DNA from: Spodoptera frugiperda
Lineage: Eukaryota > Arthropoda > Insecta > Lepidoptera > Noctuidae
Assembly (NCBI RefSeq): GCF_023101765.2
Contig: NC_064223.1
Coordinates: 7,590,113-7,654,112, forward strand
DNA: 64,000 nucleotides
Reading direction: 5' to 3'
Positions 1-14,100 of this stretch are shown in pieces (within the stretch, counting starts at the first letter, position 1; each line of letters starts with the position of its first letter). The notes below the pieces were generated by a model that was given only the letters and a program-made list of their open reading frames with translations, did not search any database and was not told the origin of the DNA. A program made the position numbers and the translations under genes.

Positions 1-1560
1 TTCATTCGAAGAAACGAGAAGGCGAAACACTACAATCAAATAATATTATTAGTTAAGACGAATTTAAAAACAACAATAATTATTATTAAAAAAATAATAA
101 TTTGAATATCGAACATGAACGAACGACCCCATCCACAAACAGCCTAGCTTAAGCTCGCAAAAACTAAACAATAGATATTTATGTAGATACTTGCGTAAAA
201 ACCCCGCATCAAGCCTCTTGTACAAAAACTTCTACAAATGACAACTTAAACACAGGGTTCAAGTTAGACAAGAAAATCAATATTTTACATAAACATGACA
301 ATTGACATGTGACGTCTTTAGGTATTTGCAAAATGTGTCACATCACTTTAGGTAGGTAGGTAGATGTATTTTTTAGACGACCCTAAAAGATAAACAAGTG
401 TTTATTCTAGAAAAAGCCTGATTTGTGCCTGTTCCACCACCTTCATATGTGCCCGATAAATTTATGTGACAGATAGTGCATACAAATTACGTTCATTTTA
501 CATTCATTCAAAGTTATCTGATACATAGCGGCTATCCAGACATTGAGAAACAGAGATCAATAATTAATAAATCACTCGCTTGAAAAGAAAGATTATCTTT
601 GATATAGTGAATTATTTTATTAATACGTATTCATTTTCTAATTCCTCTACTTTGGTAGATAGATTTTCACGCTCGAATGAGTAATCAATTAATCATTAAT
701 TATATATTAGTACACTCTATAGGGTGTAGATGTGTGACTTCAGGGGCGCTTAGAAGCAGATAAATGTTGTATTTGGTTTGGTAGCGAGCCACCTTATCCA
801 CCAGGACTAGTTTGCCAGTTATGTTGAATGAAAATTACGTACCTAACATATGTGTTCATGTAAATACATATAATTAGTAGGAAATCTATTTAGTTCTATG
901 ATTTTATTAAGTACTCTAGGTCATACCTATTCATTTATTATCTGATCTGTCTCCCTGTGGTATTGACTGTCTACTTCCTTATAAATATGAATATTCCCTC
1001 GACTTATGCATATCATGACCCTTATCTACGTGTGGTAAGTATTTAGTACGCGTTGTGCTTGTAAAATAGCTATTAGAAGAATTATTTTAAATTAGAACAC
1101 CAAAGAAACTCTTAGAAATAATGATCTAATATGTTGAAATAAAATAATAATGAATTAGCATAAACCTATAGGTCAGATCTGCATAATATCGCTGACTCCT
1201 AAGCTTGGATTCCTACAAAAAAGTCGAACTAGGAACTTCATGGTCGTTCTCTAACAATCTAGTTCTAGATTCCGGTTATATTATTTTTTCTGTAAAGTCC
1301 CACACGTAAATCTACCTCGAAACTTATGATTGAATTACAAGAGGAGCGATTTTATGTACATTTTCATTAAACATGTATTGATGCATGAAACTTTAACAAG
1401 CTTTTTGACATACATTCTCTCCCTCTCACACATTCGTACCTTTTTCTTTAAAATACGATAACATATTTTTCGTTTTTTCTTTTACTTGACCTAAGGTGTA
1501 GAACCAAGCAGTAAATCATTATAAGTATAATGAAAGTTAAGTTCTGAAAATTAATGCCAC
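1..1560. other. AT-rich DNA, no gene seen
   Basis: No coding exon, RNA gene or clear repeat unit could be supported here. The stretch is AT-rich with many short A/T runs and stop codons in all frames. It lies upstream of the probable leader exon of the first Mctp-like gene and could hold its promoter-distal regulatory DNA or an intron of a longer isoform. Confidence 0.5.
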
Positions 1561-1617
1561 ATTCTTAGTCTCAGCATTGCGGTCAAAAGTACAAAGAGCA
1601 AAATGTCGGATGGAACT

Positions 1618-2156
1618 CAGTATGAAACGAGTCGTTTCTAAGCTTATTGTGTATTGGAGCACATGCATAACGGTCGTGCCCATAGCAGGCGAGATTTATC
1701 TCGTTACCGATGGTTCAATGGACAGCTGACAAAAACCGAAGCCAAGGGCATAACAAAAACAAGTAGAGTCGCGTGCAGTCGACACACAGCATTAGTTCCT
1801 CTTAATCTGCGAGGCGATCGTCGATGGCGAATAATTTCCTTATGGCCAATCGAAGTTGGTGTGCGGCTTTGAATCATATATTTACGTGAGTTTTATTCTT
1901 GAATCAGGTTCCACGTGCGTTTGTATCATTTTCGATCACTCGCTTGGTGTGGCCACTGTGTTTGAAACTTTGTTTGGAACGTGTCGCGTCCTCATTGATA
2001 CCGCTCTGTTCAGATCACTTTTCAAGTTCAAGTTCGAATGATATTGTTCTATATTCTATAGTGTTCCGTGTTCCCTGTAAAAGTGTTTTCCAACTATGTG
2101 TACCAGTGTGTGCATTATTGGGATGTTTTAATTGTTTGTTTCGGTGTACATAATAA
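1618..2156 (+). other. Probable 5' leader exon(s) of the plus-strand Mctp-like gene
   Basis: This stretch is richer in CpG and GC than its surroundings and ends in a good splice donor (AATAA|GTAAGT, donor at 2157). An arthropod initiator-like TCAGT occurs at 1617-1621. In the frame that would join the exon at 5133 there is no ATG after the last in-frame stop, so if it is spliced to that exon it is untranslated. This agrees with translation starting at the ATG at 5161. The transcription start is a guess, and the stretch could be two exons or none. Confidence 0.35.
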
Positions 2157-5132
2157 GTAAGTTTATCTTATTTGTTTATAATTTTGTTGCTGTTTGCATT
2201 TTATTTTAGCCAATTTTTATTTTATTTTATTTGGTTTCAATCAACTCATGTTGTTTTTAAATGTCAATTAATTATTATTAATTTTTTATTTACTATAACT
2301 ATTATCTAACTAGGTATTTAATATAAATACAAATATCAACAAGCTGATGAAGCTGGGATTTTCAAATTAAATGCAGATTTAACTAATCGTAATTTTTAGT
2401 AAAGTTCAAATATTTTGTACACATGCTGAAGTTTTTTGACGAAATATTTCCTAAAACGTTTCTCTTAACTTTATAAATAATTAAATAAAAGTGTTGTTAG
2501 CATTTTCGTCATCAATCTTTAGGAAATCCCAAACACCATGGAGAAAGTATAAATATCATTTCGTTTAATAGAAATGCATAAACGTGTAGTCGATTAACAT
2601 TCTAAATGAAATGACGTACGTAGGTACCGGTATAAATCACTCTTAACTATAATTTCCCCTAGCATAAACAAGCACGGTGTTAGTGACTGGAAACTATAGT
2701 TATTGTTCCTAACTATACCTGCAATGAGGCAGTCTGAAAGGAATTTTATTCAGCGGTCAATGACCTCATATATTTTTTTCATAATAGCCTATATATTTAC
2801 GTGCATTTAAAGGTACATCTATTCAATACTCACAATATTTTGCTTCATGAGGTTGAATGCCTTTTTTATATTAAAAACATAACATATATGTATATAACAT
2901 CAACCTGTATCTAAATGGAAGTGCGTATAGATATATGTATGTATATCAAACATAAGACCCACTTCAATACTTATTTGAATACTATATTATGAAAAATTTA
3001 ATAGCCTGAATGGCCTTAACATCTTCGAATTGTATTGTACAGTCTTGTAACGGTTTTGCTAGATTTGGCGGGGGCATTGCCATACCTCCAGAAATCTTAA
3101 TAATTGAATTCGAATAGCATCTACTTCCGCGAGACAAAGGAGTCTCACTTGTAACATCCATTATATCATAACATGTATCTACCACAAGAAAAACAATATC
3201 AATTTAAATCGTATTAGCATTATCATCAAAAAGTTCCGTAGATCATTATTTTATGGTACGTCTGCGCAGATTAGTACCCTACGTCTATACCTACTTTGAC
3301 GTCATTCATCCGATTACCTAACGAACGTAACTAACTAAATGTTTATTAGAACTCAACAAAAAATAGGTAAGTACAAAGAGGAGATGCCATAATGTGACAC
3401 AAAAAACGGCCCTGCCCAATGATATTGTAAGTAAAAAGGTGTAAATAGGTTATAAGCGCACAGAATGGCCAGTGGAATATTAAAATGTGGACAATTGGCA
3501 ACGTTTTTGTTGTGATCGAGATGTTATTGTAACGTCCCGCGTTCCCCGTAAAGTGTCACGCATTATGTTAAAGGGAAATCCAGTTGTGACATCTCCTCTT
3601 TGTATTTGCTTCATGGTACGTCAAACGACACAATCCTTTAGCTCTTTTATAAGGATAAATTTAAAAAAATGCTTATCTAAATTATTTATTTTATTTATTT
3701 GCTAAACCTAATATAACGAGTTTCAAGTCAAGTTTCCGACGGTTTCAGACCGATTTCCATTGGGTACTATCGAGTTAAATAGACTAGAAGAGACATTGAT
3801 TTTCATTTTAAATCTCTTAAGAATCCTTGGGTACCCATATGTGGGGTGATTCCGTAAAAAATGGCTAAATAGTTTGAAGTTTTACCGTAAAGCCTTTTTG
3901 GAGCACCCGTGGTCTCAAAGGATGTCACAAGGACACTTGAAAAATGGAAGAGCTTTTGAGATGCGCGCATGCGCTACGTGTCAAGTACACATGTACCTAC
4001 ATTCCGGGCTACGTTTAGTGTTGATAATGCATAAATTGACCCACTCAGTGCAAACTAGGTAACCATGTCTTATTTTCATATTTAAGTACCTATATGTATA
4101 CATATATACGGCATAGTTCAACGACCTTCATCTGTACGAATGCAGTTACTTACTTACTTTTTGCTTTAAAAGGGGACAAAATACCCAATTCAACAATAAT
4201 CCCATATAAAAAATGGAAATCGGTTATAAATTATACTTACACAATTTTTTTATGCTTCTATCGAAATGAAAATTGTAAAAATACTTTGTCTATCTAAGTA
4301 TGTGTTTTAGTACATAACTAATTATGTAAATGTGACATTTGTAGCTAAAAAGTCTTTATACGGAAACGGTATTTTGAGCATAAATAAAAAAACTGTACCG
4401 CCGTACAAATCATTTAATGATTACTTAACCAAATTTTTAAGAATTGTTTTCGATACAAAATCGTTACTAAGGAATAGTTTAAGTAATCATTAAATGTCTC
4501 TGAGTGCGGCAGTAAGTATGTTATCAATCAAAAGACAATACTATTTGGTATCCCGTTACAATATAAACTCAGAAGTCTTACGGTACATTACTTGAGTACT
4601 AGAATAGAAGGATTAACATAACTATAATAGTTAGGCATGTAGCTATTAAAGGACAATATTATTGTCAACAAAACGTAAACATACAATCCTACGCCATAGT
4701 CTTCAGGGCCAATTTTCCGAAACAATTAAGCCATATAAGTACTAAAGGCGTTTAACATAAAGCACATAACGGCATGATTAATTAGGACATGGAAGCTTCT
4801 TTGACGTCCATGGACGTAACCAGCCAGACGAAACAAGTATTTCGTTTGAGAGCAGAGTACATCGGCATGCGTCGCGGATAAAGCACGCACGGTGCGCTCT
4901 GCACGAGATTTTAAGGGTTGTTACTTCATTTATTTCTATATCAATGGAAACAAAGAAATCGTTGAAACATCAACTCTTTTGTATTAATTATTAAGTTTAT
5001 TTTACGTTTACATTAAAGTTTAAGTGTTTTAAAATAATTATGAAGTCTTAGATTTGAGTTCCCGTATTATTTTTGTAGATATCTGCTTAATTGTTAAAGA
5101 TATTGTTCCTAATGATGTTGTGTGTTATCCAG
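2157..5132 (+). other. Presumed first intron of the plus-strand Mctp-like gene
   Basis: No coding exon was recognised. The stretch contains a MITE with 18-bp perfect inverted repeats (4391-4510) and a pair of inverted 15-mers about 200 bp apart (3372-3386 and 3589-3606, core ACAAAGAGGAGATG). A CpG-rich patch at about 4826-4915, with partly palindromic GCAGAG/CTCTGC ends, lies some 220 bp before the first coding exon and could be an alternative promoter. Confidence 0.4.
4391..4510. mobile_element. MITE with 18-bp perfect inverted repeats
   Basis: CATTTAATGATTACTTAA at 4411-4428 is the exact reverse complement of the 18 bases at 4479-4496. Outside these, the left side has 'accgccgtac' and the right side 'gagtgcggcagt', a diverged continuation of the inverted repeat. 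A related half element occurs at 38880-38975 ('cgccatacttagag' then 'catttaatggttacttaac'), so this is a repeat family and not a chance hairpin. It carries no coding capacity. Confidence 0.7.
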
Positions 5133-8100
5133 GTCGCTCGCAATTCCTGACGGATTGGTGATGGACCCGTTGGCGCCCACCGCGCTTGCGGTATCTTCCG
5201 AGTTCATGGACCGCATCGGCAGTGGGTTGACAATACTCAGAGACCACGGCAAAAAAGTTCAAAAGGTACGTACATACATACAATACATGAAAATGAAAGA
5301 GGCAGGAATTATACAGCTCCTCCTATCACGCTCTTTACATAATTCTTAGGTTTCCATTCATTTTTTTCGTATTATCTAACGCAAACCAAAGAAAACCTAT
5401 GAAAAAATATTTTAAATAGGTATGTATACCTAGGCATGTTGCAACATCAAACTTTGTCAAGAGAGATAATGATAATAAATTAATTCATTTAAATAATAAA
5501 AGTTTTCAATGTAAATATTTAAAATACTTAACAATAGCAAAAAAACACTGACACTGGAAATGTTGTACCCACATAATAATCCCACCTGGGTAATAATTCA
5601 CGATCATTGGCTCTTAGTAATATACTTACCTACTTACGTTATTTTACTCACTTTTCATATAAAGAAATATATTTTTTTACAAAGGAAAACTGTGACAGCA
5701 TGGTGAGTTTTTAAAAGTATTTTGTTACTTTTGAAATTTTTTTTTGTTACATTTGCAATGAAACACTTTCTGTTAAAAGAGAATACCTAGTCTAGATTAT
5801 TTTCAATGGTACTAATGATAACTGAATAACTCACCAAAATAAAAAAATAAAAAATAGCTTGGACCCAAACTCATATCTAGGGTCGACTTGGTAAGTATAG
5901 GTAAGTGCTTAAGTACTGGTACTTAGAAGTCCTCAGAAACAGGTACTACAGGTCCTCAGATCAACATCTAGTGATGTTGTTTAGAGTTCATTATGTAACG
6001 AAGTGTTTAGAAATCGGAATGTCTAATTCGACTTAATCGACCTGTATCTCGGACCCTCGACCTTGCAGGTACTAGGCATAGATAAGTAATAGTATGACCC
6101 ATATCTAGACATTTGGGAACAGGAAAACAAAATAAATGTTAACATCACAAACACGACAAATCATTTTTTTTACAAGCACTGCCAGATATAAAGTAAAAAT
6201 AAGAAAATTAATTACTTTTTTATGTTAATTTTCACGATATTTCTTAAGACGTGTTATATTTCAAAAGCTAGACATATGTTTGTTAAGATTATGATAATTT
6301 TACATGATAAATAGCATACCTTTGTATTTTTTTCAACAGTATGTTTGGAAAAACAGAAAATTCGACATTCTCAAGAAGTCATGGAAGTCTATGGTGAACG
6401 TCGTTCTGATTGATGCCAAAGATACGCCGCCGGGCAGTGCCAATGGACTATATTGTAAATTCAAGTAAGTTTCCATCCACCTTTTTTTAGTGAAGAAAAT
6501 TATCTAATGACTTCTCCTGCCTTGGATGCGGCGAGAGAGTGTCAGACTCTTACTGACCAAAAATCATCCCGTTGCTATTCTTGCTTCTTCGCCATCTAGG
6601 TCGTCCGCAGCTCCGATTACGCTTCCTGCACCTTACTGTATGCATCACAAATTATGCAAACCAGTTTAATCCGCCACAACACAAGTCGCCAAACTTGAAA
6701 TATTTTTGCTTAGGTACAATAAAATAAGCGTCGGAAACCTTTATAATACTGTTAACAAACAAAAAACTTGAACAAACCAAAGTTGGTTTTGTTTTATTAT
6801 TTGCTATTTAGCTCTTAATAAATCTGTGTTTTTATTTGTCAAGTAATTTATTACTTTAGGTAGGTAATCTGGTTCTTTCAATTCAATAAAATATTTAAAT
6901 CAGTTTTTAATAAGACCCCTAACCTAACCATTCAATATGGTCCTTTTAGTAAAAAAACAATGTAACAAGTTTCATTGACATTTATTTTGTTAAAAAATAA
7001 AACGATTTCGACAGCTTTTGTGTATGTTACCGGATGCTCCAATGATTTCCTTACAACCATACTTAGTTAAGTACATAGATACTTACTTACATACAATGCG
7101 TTGTGACTTGGTTATATCTACTTATGGGCAATAGTAGATATGTAGATGGATAATATCTTAATTTTATGCATCTAGTCTCCAGTTTGATATTCTAATATTG
7201 ATTCATAACATTCTTAGATAAATATGTACATAGAACCTTACACATTTTCGTTCTTAAGCAGACATAAAGAAAGAACACCAAAAAAAATCAAACCTAGCAT
7301 ATCACATACCGAGTGTTATCTTCGCATCTTATCTAATAACAACAACTTGTTGAATGACTCGAACAATTAACAAACACGCGTATTACACCGTAGACAATTA
7401 AGAAAACACGGATTTTAATTGAAATCTTTGGTGGATTTTCCTGTCATTTTTTCCCGCCATCCGCCATTTAATTATTTTTTTTACTCAGACTGGGCAGCGA
7501 AGGTCACAAATCGAAGCAGCTGTCAAAGTCAAAGCCGTCGTGGTGTGAGAGGTTCAACCTCTACCTATACGATGACAATAACTTGGAAGTCACAGTTTGG
7601 CACAAGGGGAAACAGAAGACTTTTATGGGCAGGTAAGGTATATTCATTTACTCGGGTTTTGTAAGGAATACTTATCTCGGGTTTTACCTGATGACTGATG
7701 ATTTACTAAGTGTAGGTATGAATTCCACGGTCGAATTAGTGTTTGTAAAAGAAACTAATTCTAAAACATAAACTCGTATAAACTCGTGATACATATATGT
7801 ATGTCTGTAGGTAATATAATGTAATATAAAGTTCCTCTTTGATTACGTATGTATTTTACCTATGTATAGTACCCTAACCAAATAAGGCCTATGTCCCAAT
7901 AAAGCCTATTTTGAAAATTTCCCTCTTCCCGATGTCAAATGGTCGCCAAAGTTTGTAGAAGTGTGCATGCACATTACTTAACTAATTTGAGCACAGCAAG
8001 CAACCCGTGCCGCGATTATGTTGGAACCTACAGACGAAAACAATCACGACGTGGAGCGCACTTTAGTTTTTATAAAATTCGAGTAGCGTAAACTGTTAGT

Positions 8101-11100
8101 ATTTTTATATTTATCAGTATACGACGTGCCGTGTTTTGTCTGTATGACAATTATACATTTAGTCATCTCCTCACATTAGTGAAAAAGCTATAATATCGGT
8201 ATATTTCATATAATCGTTGTTTTGTTTACCTATGTGCCATGTCCTAATAAAGCCTACAAAAAAAACGTGTAGGCCTTATTACGGCATAGTTGTTTTTCAG
8301 TAATTTTATAGAAAACGGATCACCAGCTTCTGTCAAAAAGAAAGCCAATGGATTTTGCAAAAGATGGAAAACGCTGTTAAAATGGTAGAAAGGGGTAAAC
8401 GGGGTGAATAGATACAGAAAAGGGGTGAATGGATATCGGGAAATTCTTCATAGTATCTATTCACCCTTCGAATTTTATGCACCCTGTTTTACCCGGTAGG
8501 CTGCTGCAGCCAGATATAACTTCCAAAGAAGTACGCACCATCTAAAGATAAGTTCGACTACACGAAAGCTAGGTCGGTCGCTAAATTGGCTACAGAACAA
8601 GAAGTTATTCTCATTCGTTTGACTGATGATGGGGTACCTATGACTTCAAAGATGTTACTTTGGTAATGCATGATGAGAAACTCGTTTAGCCTGATGTATA
8701 ATGACCAAAATTAATTAATAAGATCTCATTACATTTTTTATAAGCATTGACAAAGTTTTGTTATAATTAAGAAGTTGAATACTTACTAGTTTTTATTGAG
8801 GCCTTATTAAGACATAGGGTTCCCAATAAGGCCAAAGTGACACTTTAGTTATTTGTGTTTACAAAATTGTAATTTTTGTTTCTAAAGCCATTTTGATTCC
8901 ATTATTACAAAGTTTAATAAATAAATATAAGATTTTGAAATTATCAGCCCTTTGTCATTTTAAACCTACAAGCTAGGCGGTAATAAAAATAAGGTAGGCC
9001 TTATTTGGTTAGGTTACCTTACCTATTATCTGTACTTAATATCGGAAATAGTCAATTTTGTAAAAATAATGTGATAAATTAGAATAGAATATACAAAAAA
9101 TTATTTTTTCTTTTCTTTCCGACGTTTTAATACTTTTTGGAAAATTTATCCACAGATTTGATATTTAAAAATTTTCTGACGTGAATAATATTATAGTCAT
9201 TACCAACATGTTCTTACACTTCAGTGAAATATTATTTCTGACATAAAAAAACACAAATTAAAACATATTTCCTCATTTTGTTAAAATATAATCATGTTTA
9301 TTAATTATTTTTTTCAAAAGGAACGAAACATCGTCTCCACATTTATGTTGCAAAATATTTAAAAAAAACTTGAACAAACTTATGGTTTTTTTTCTGTGAA
9401 ATGCGTAGGTTACTTATTACAAAAATGTTGGATTGACACTATCTTATCTGTATACTTACTTTTTATTAATTAATTCTGAAAACTAGGAGCTTGTCGCAGT
9501 TATATAAAATAAAATGTTCTACAAACCATATCATAGGATACAGAAATTGTTACTAAAAGCTTACAATCTTAAAGAAAGATTCCTATTTCATAAAATGAAG
9601 GTTCTCATCACAGACACCGAATTATACTTCTTACGGTGTAACTAATTGGTACATAAATCTTTATGACCAATTTTAACATCTACGCCAAAACCATTTTTTG
9701 TGTTTTAATGCTGACGCACGCTTTTGTTTTTCGATTACTTCTTTAGTGGTCAGTCGTTTTTTTAAGAATTTTAGTGTTATATGGTCACCTAAGCGTAGCC
9801 TTCCTTATTCATTCTAAAGACCGCTAAAGTTATTTTATTGCATAGTATAAATACTTCATTTATACCTGTTCAAAAATCTCCAAAATTATATTTCTTTAGA
9901 TTACAGCGACATCTATATTATCTATAAAGCGGGATACAACAGATACCTGGCATGAGTTAGACGATTCGGCGTTCTGGTTGGCCCGCTCGATTATACTAAC
10001 CAATCAGAGTGCCGAACGATTCGATTACTTTAAACGTAAAACAAAATCATACTTAGTGCCTGAGCCTAAAAAAAAAAGTGTTTTGATATTGAAACTGTCA
10101 TCGCACTTTGACATTCTTCCTCCCCTTTAATAAATTCGGAGTTGTACAAGGTCGACGACTCCTCGTCACTGACTGAACTTATCCATACGCAGAAAGCGTT
10201 ACTCAAGAATTTTAACGTTCCGGGTTATACGTGTGCGTGGAAAAGTACTAATATTCTCTGTGGTAAACATCTAGAAGTAGTGGGTAATTCTATAGGTACG
10301 TATTAACGGAATTATTTGTGATCTTTGGTGTCAAAATTCACAAAAACAATATGAATGTCATATCAATTTTCCCAGTTTTAGCAAAACAAAGAGTTTTTTT
10401 TGTTTGTTACTTCATTCACAATTATAAGTCTCATTTACTTTGAAGAATATTTATAACTGTGAGTTATGACCAAGGGCCTTAATTATTATTTACACGGTAT
10501 TCTGCAAAAAACTCAGGTAGACCTTGGAAAACAGTTGACAAAGAAATAATAATCAAATGCTTTATTTGTTTGTTTATTAATCAACATATTATTTCTTAAT
10601 TTTTGGTACATTATCTAATGTTCAGCTACACAACTGACCACTTCGTAGATAATGCGTTATTTATATGCCTAATGGCAAAAAAACACATTTGGACATAACG
10701 TTTTTGGACGGATTTCCATATTAAACAAAGTATTAATTAGAACTAGAGGTTGCTGTTAAACTGTTGGTTGTCATCAGTAAGCCGCGCGAAATCGTTCAAC
10801 GCGCATTAAGACATTTATTCACAAAAAAAAAATTAAACAAAGTTTTTATTATTTCATAATACTACTACGAATGTTGACCGCTTCACATTTAAATTAAAAC
10901 ATGACAGTGGAATTCATACTAAACTTAATCTTAGGAAATAGGTATTTTGGTCGATTTTAGAACAGCTGATCTTTACAGATGTGTCATCGACCTCTCGCAG
11001 CTTGAGAAAGAGAAGACGCACGAATTGTGGCAGGAGTTGGACTGTGGACAAGGATCCTTACATATGCTGATCACGTTGAGTGCGACAGCAAGAACTATGC

Positions 11101-14100
11101 TCCTGGATAACGTTCCTACTACAAATGGCGTGACCCACGCTGCTCCTGAGGTGGAGAAATTTGTAAGTACAATTTAAACTGTTTATTTCTTTCATAGAAT
11201 TTTTAACAGAGTGAATGTAAGCGTGATGCAAGCAAGGGAGATCCCTTACTCCCGACCCGAGATCAGTTGCGATGAAATCTGCAAATGCATTGGTAAATGT
11301 GTGTAGGTATTCAGCTTTATAGCTACTACCTACATTTCGCCTTCGCCTACTACATTTCGCGAAGGTTATACCTTCGGCCACAAATAGGCGTGTACGCTAT
11401 ATCAATAAAAGGAAAATCCAACTAACGGGTTTCAGACGTCGTCGGTTTAAACTTAAAAAAAATATTATGTAGGTGATTTTCCCCAAAGTTTGTTTTACCC
11501 ATTTCTAAGAATGAATGAAAGAATTCGTGTATTTTTTCCGATTTGTTATTATGTATTTGGTTTCCTCATATTATCCTTAACCGCAATAAGTCATGTACAC
11601 ACTTCACTAAAGTCATTTTCTTTAAAAAACAACCTTTGTTATTGGCTATGGAAACTTGAATAAAAAATCTATGGTCAAGTTCAATGGAAGATTCCGAGGC
11701 TGTATTCAATAAGCAAAACAAAATAATTATTATATAATTTGAATTGTTGATTCACGCTGATGTTTGCCAATATGTTCTAGAATCATCTGCGGAATTATTT
11801 AAGAACATGCGGTTTGAATTGACCGTTATATACAGGTAGTTTTTCGTTAGAAAAAAAAACAGTACCGCATTTTAAATTAATTTCTTAGAATATTTTAATT
11901 GACTTTGTTAGTATAATCGAATGCCGGTAGTTTGTATCTAGTCTGGCGTTAATAAGAGAGGCTGCAGTGAATAACACCCTGATTCTAACAAAATGCAAGG
12001 AGTTTTACTCATAATCTTTCTCTACTTTCTTTGGGACTATTAGGACAAAACGTCTTCTACCTCTTTGTTTCCCTTTGTTACGGGAGTCATCTTATCACAA
12101 ACATGACTTACTTGACTTAAGGTCCTATGTCCCCTAGATGGGGGCAGAGGGCATCCGCAAAGCATCACAAACATTTTATCCTTCCTATCGTTCCTTACAC
12201 AATCAATCTGCCCATTTTTTCTTTGATTTTTTTCATCCTTTAAATTCATTCACACTATAAATTCGACTCTAGTTTAGTCACCTGATTTTCATCCCTTCTC
12301 ATAATTGGAATTCTCGTATTAAGCTCCGTCACCTATTGCTAAATAAGTTAACAAATCTCGTCCTTCCTGCCTAACCATTCGATAAATAACAAACATGGTT
12401 ATACTATGTTAATTGGTCTAGGAAGTAAGAGTCACTTACTTGGTCTATTAATAACTTGTTTGAACTATCAATCATAATTAATGGAAATACCAACTTTAAA
12501 TAGACTAAAGTAACTACCGCCTACTCTAACCAATTTGTTATTTTTATTTTACTACCTTTACATCTAAACGTCTATCGATAGTTTATTTCTATGTACTGGG
12601 ATTGCTAGGTGCTATTTAATTATATAGGATAGTTAAGAAGATATGGGGCCAGGGATCAGCTTTACCAGGTAGTGCGAAATGCAAGAAAAAGAAGCCTTAA
12701 TTAGCCTTAGCCTACATTAAAAATGGAGTAGAATTATCATCACCATTCCGTCCACTACAGGACAAAGGTATCTCTAATAACTTGAAATACGTTATAGATT
12801 TCAATAAATACATACTTAATTACAAACGCAAAAAAACCAGAAACAGTTTTTTATAATTTAAATCAATAGGCAAATATGTGCGTGTGTGAGTGACCCATAC
12901 AAGTTATACTTCTATTTATAGGCAGAAGTTTGTTTTGTTCATTTTGGATTCTAATATTAGAAAACGTCTATAAATAACGTATTACGAGTATATATTAATA
13001 TATTATGTAGGCTATAAACATCATATTAATTATTTTTAATGTTGTTTTTGCGGCCTTTTGCAAATTTTCCGTTGGATACTGTTAGATTTCGATAGTAAAA
13101 GTTTTGTTCAACTTCTATGACGTTTCTGTTACCTTTGGCACTACTGCCTACTTTCTAAAACTTAATTGGTAGTAATGAATCAATCATTGTCTGACTAGTC
13201 TCTCGAACTAACTCATTCTTATGACCGATGGGACGGCAAACAAGGCCGACTGGAACGGTGAGGATCGAAACCAATTTCTTCACGTATATTTTGGAGAAAG
13301 GGCCAAGGAACAAATATTTTGACTTATTTCGTATGGCAAAGAACATCAAATAAATCCGTAAGTTTGACTAGCATCACCTTATAAACTGTTCTTTAGAAGA
13401 TCATCGGATTTTTCTAGCAAAAGTCAAATAATCTTACACACTACAAAATTTTATGTAAGATTTTGTTCAAAGCTATAGTTCACCGTTTACAGTAGATAAT
13501 GTGCTGTAACAAAAAAAAAACCGAAAACTTTTTTGTACTCATACTCATCCTAATGCGTTAATTCTTGTGTCCTACCTATCCTTATACAGTAACCTTAGCC
13601 GCTAGCCAATATTTAACTAGCATCAAGTAAAAACACATTACCTCACTACAAAACGAACACAATTTTCCTCCTGTGGAACTCCTTTTGTTGCATATAATAA
13701 GATAAACATTGACTTAATAACTTCCTGATTATCTTTAATTAAGAAAGTATGCACTTTAACATTTACCATTACAAGGATAAAGTCAGACATTTATGGTAAC
13801 CTCGAAATTCTTTGAATGCAATAAAATACCGTTGTTAAAGTGAAATGTGCAAGTTGGCGTCAATTTGCGGTTTATACTCGTACAAAGATTGATATAACCT
13901 TGCTTGCGATGCTGCATAAAGCTTTATTCATATCGCAAGTTGTTTCTCAAGAATCTACAAAATAGAATAGAACTTTTAAAGTGACGTATCCATACAGACA
14001 AACACATGTTTAAAAACAATAAATAAAAAAAAACTTAAAACATTAAAATAATCGTCATTGTCGATCAATTATGAAATTGATATCTGAATGATCTTAATTG

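Larger units (their letters stand above)
7871..9016. mobile_element. DNA transposon relic with inverted ends and a psq-type transposase fragment
   Basis: The left end reads CCTAACCAAATAAGGCCTA and the right end is its reverse complement (about 8995-9014). Related blocks (GTCCYAATAARGCCT in either orientation) recur inside at about 7893, 8241, 8270, 8790 and 8821, as subterminal repeats. Internally, 8328-8680 encodes pieces of a psq/CENP-B-type helix-turn-helix transposase in shifted frames. The element lies in intron 3 of the plus-strand Mctp-like gene. No clean target-site duplication is visible (flanks GTAC and TTAC), so the exact family is open. Confidence 0.65.

Noticed and set aside
1654..2153. 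Three overlapping open frames of 61-84 codons
   Set aside because: No domain likeness; they overlap in different frames inside a probable leader exon. One ends with its stop just before the splice donor.
2982..3185. Minus-strand 67-codon frame with MAMPPPNLAKPLQD
   Set aside because: The middle looks protein-like, but no family is recognised, no splice sites fit and no neighbour exon exists. Kept out for lack of support.
3372..3606. Inverted 15-mers (ACAAAGAGGAGATG) flanking a 72-codon frame
   Set aside because: The arms are short and the interior is not symmetric. It could be a MITE, but there is no second copy in the window to confirm this.
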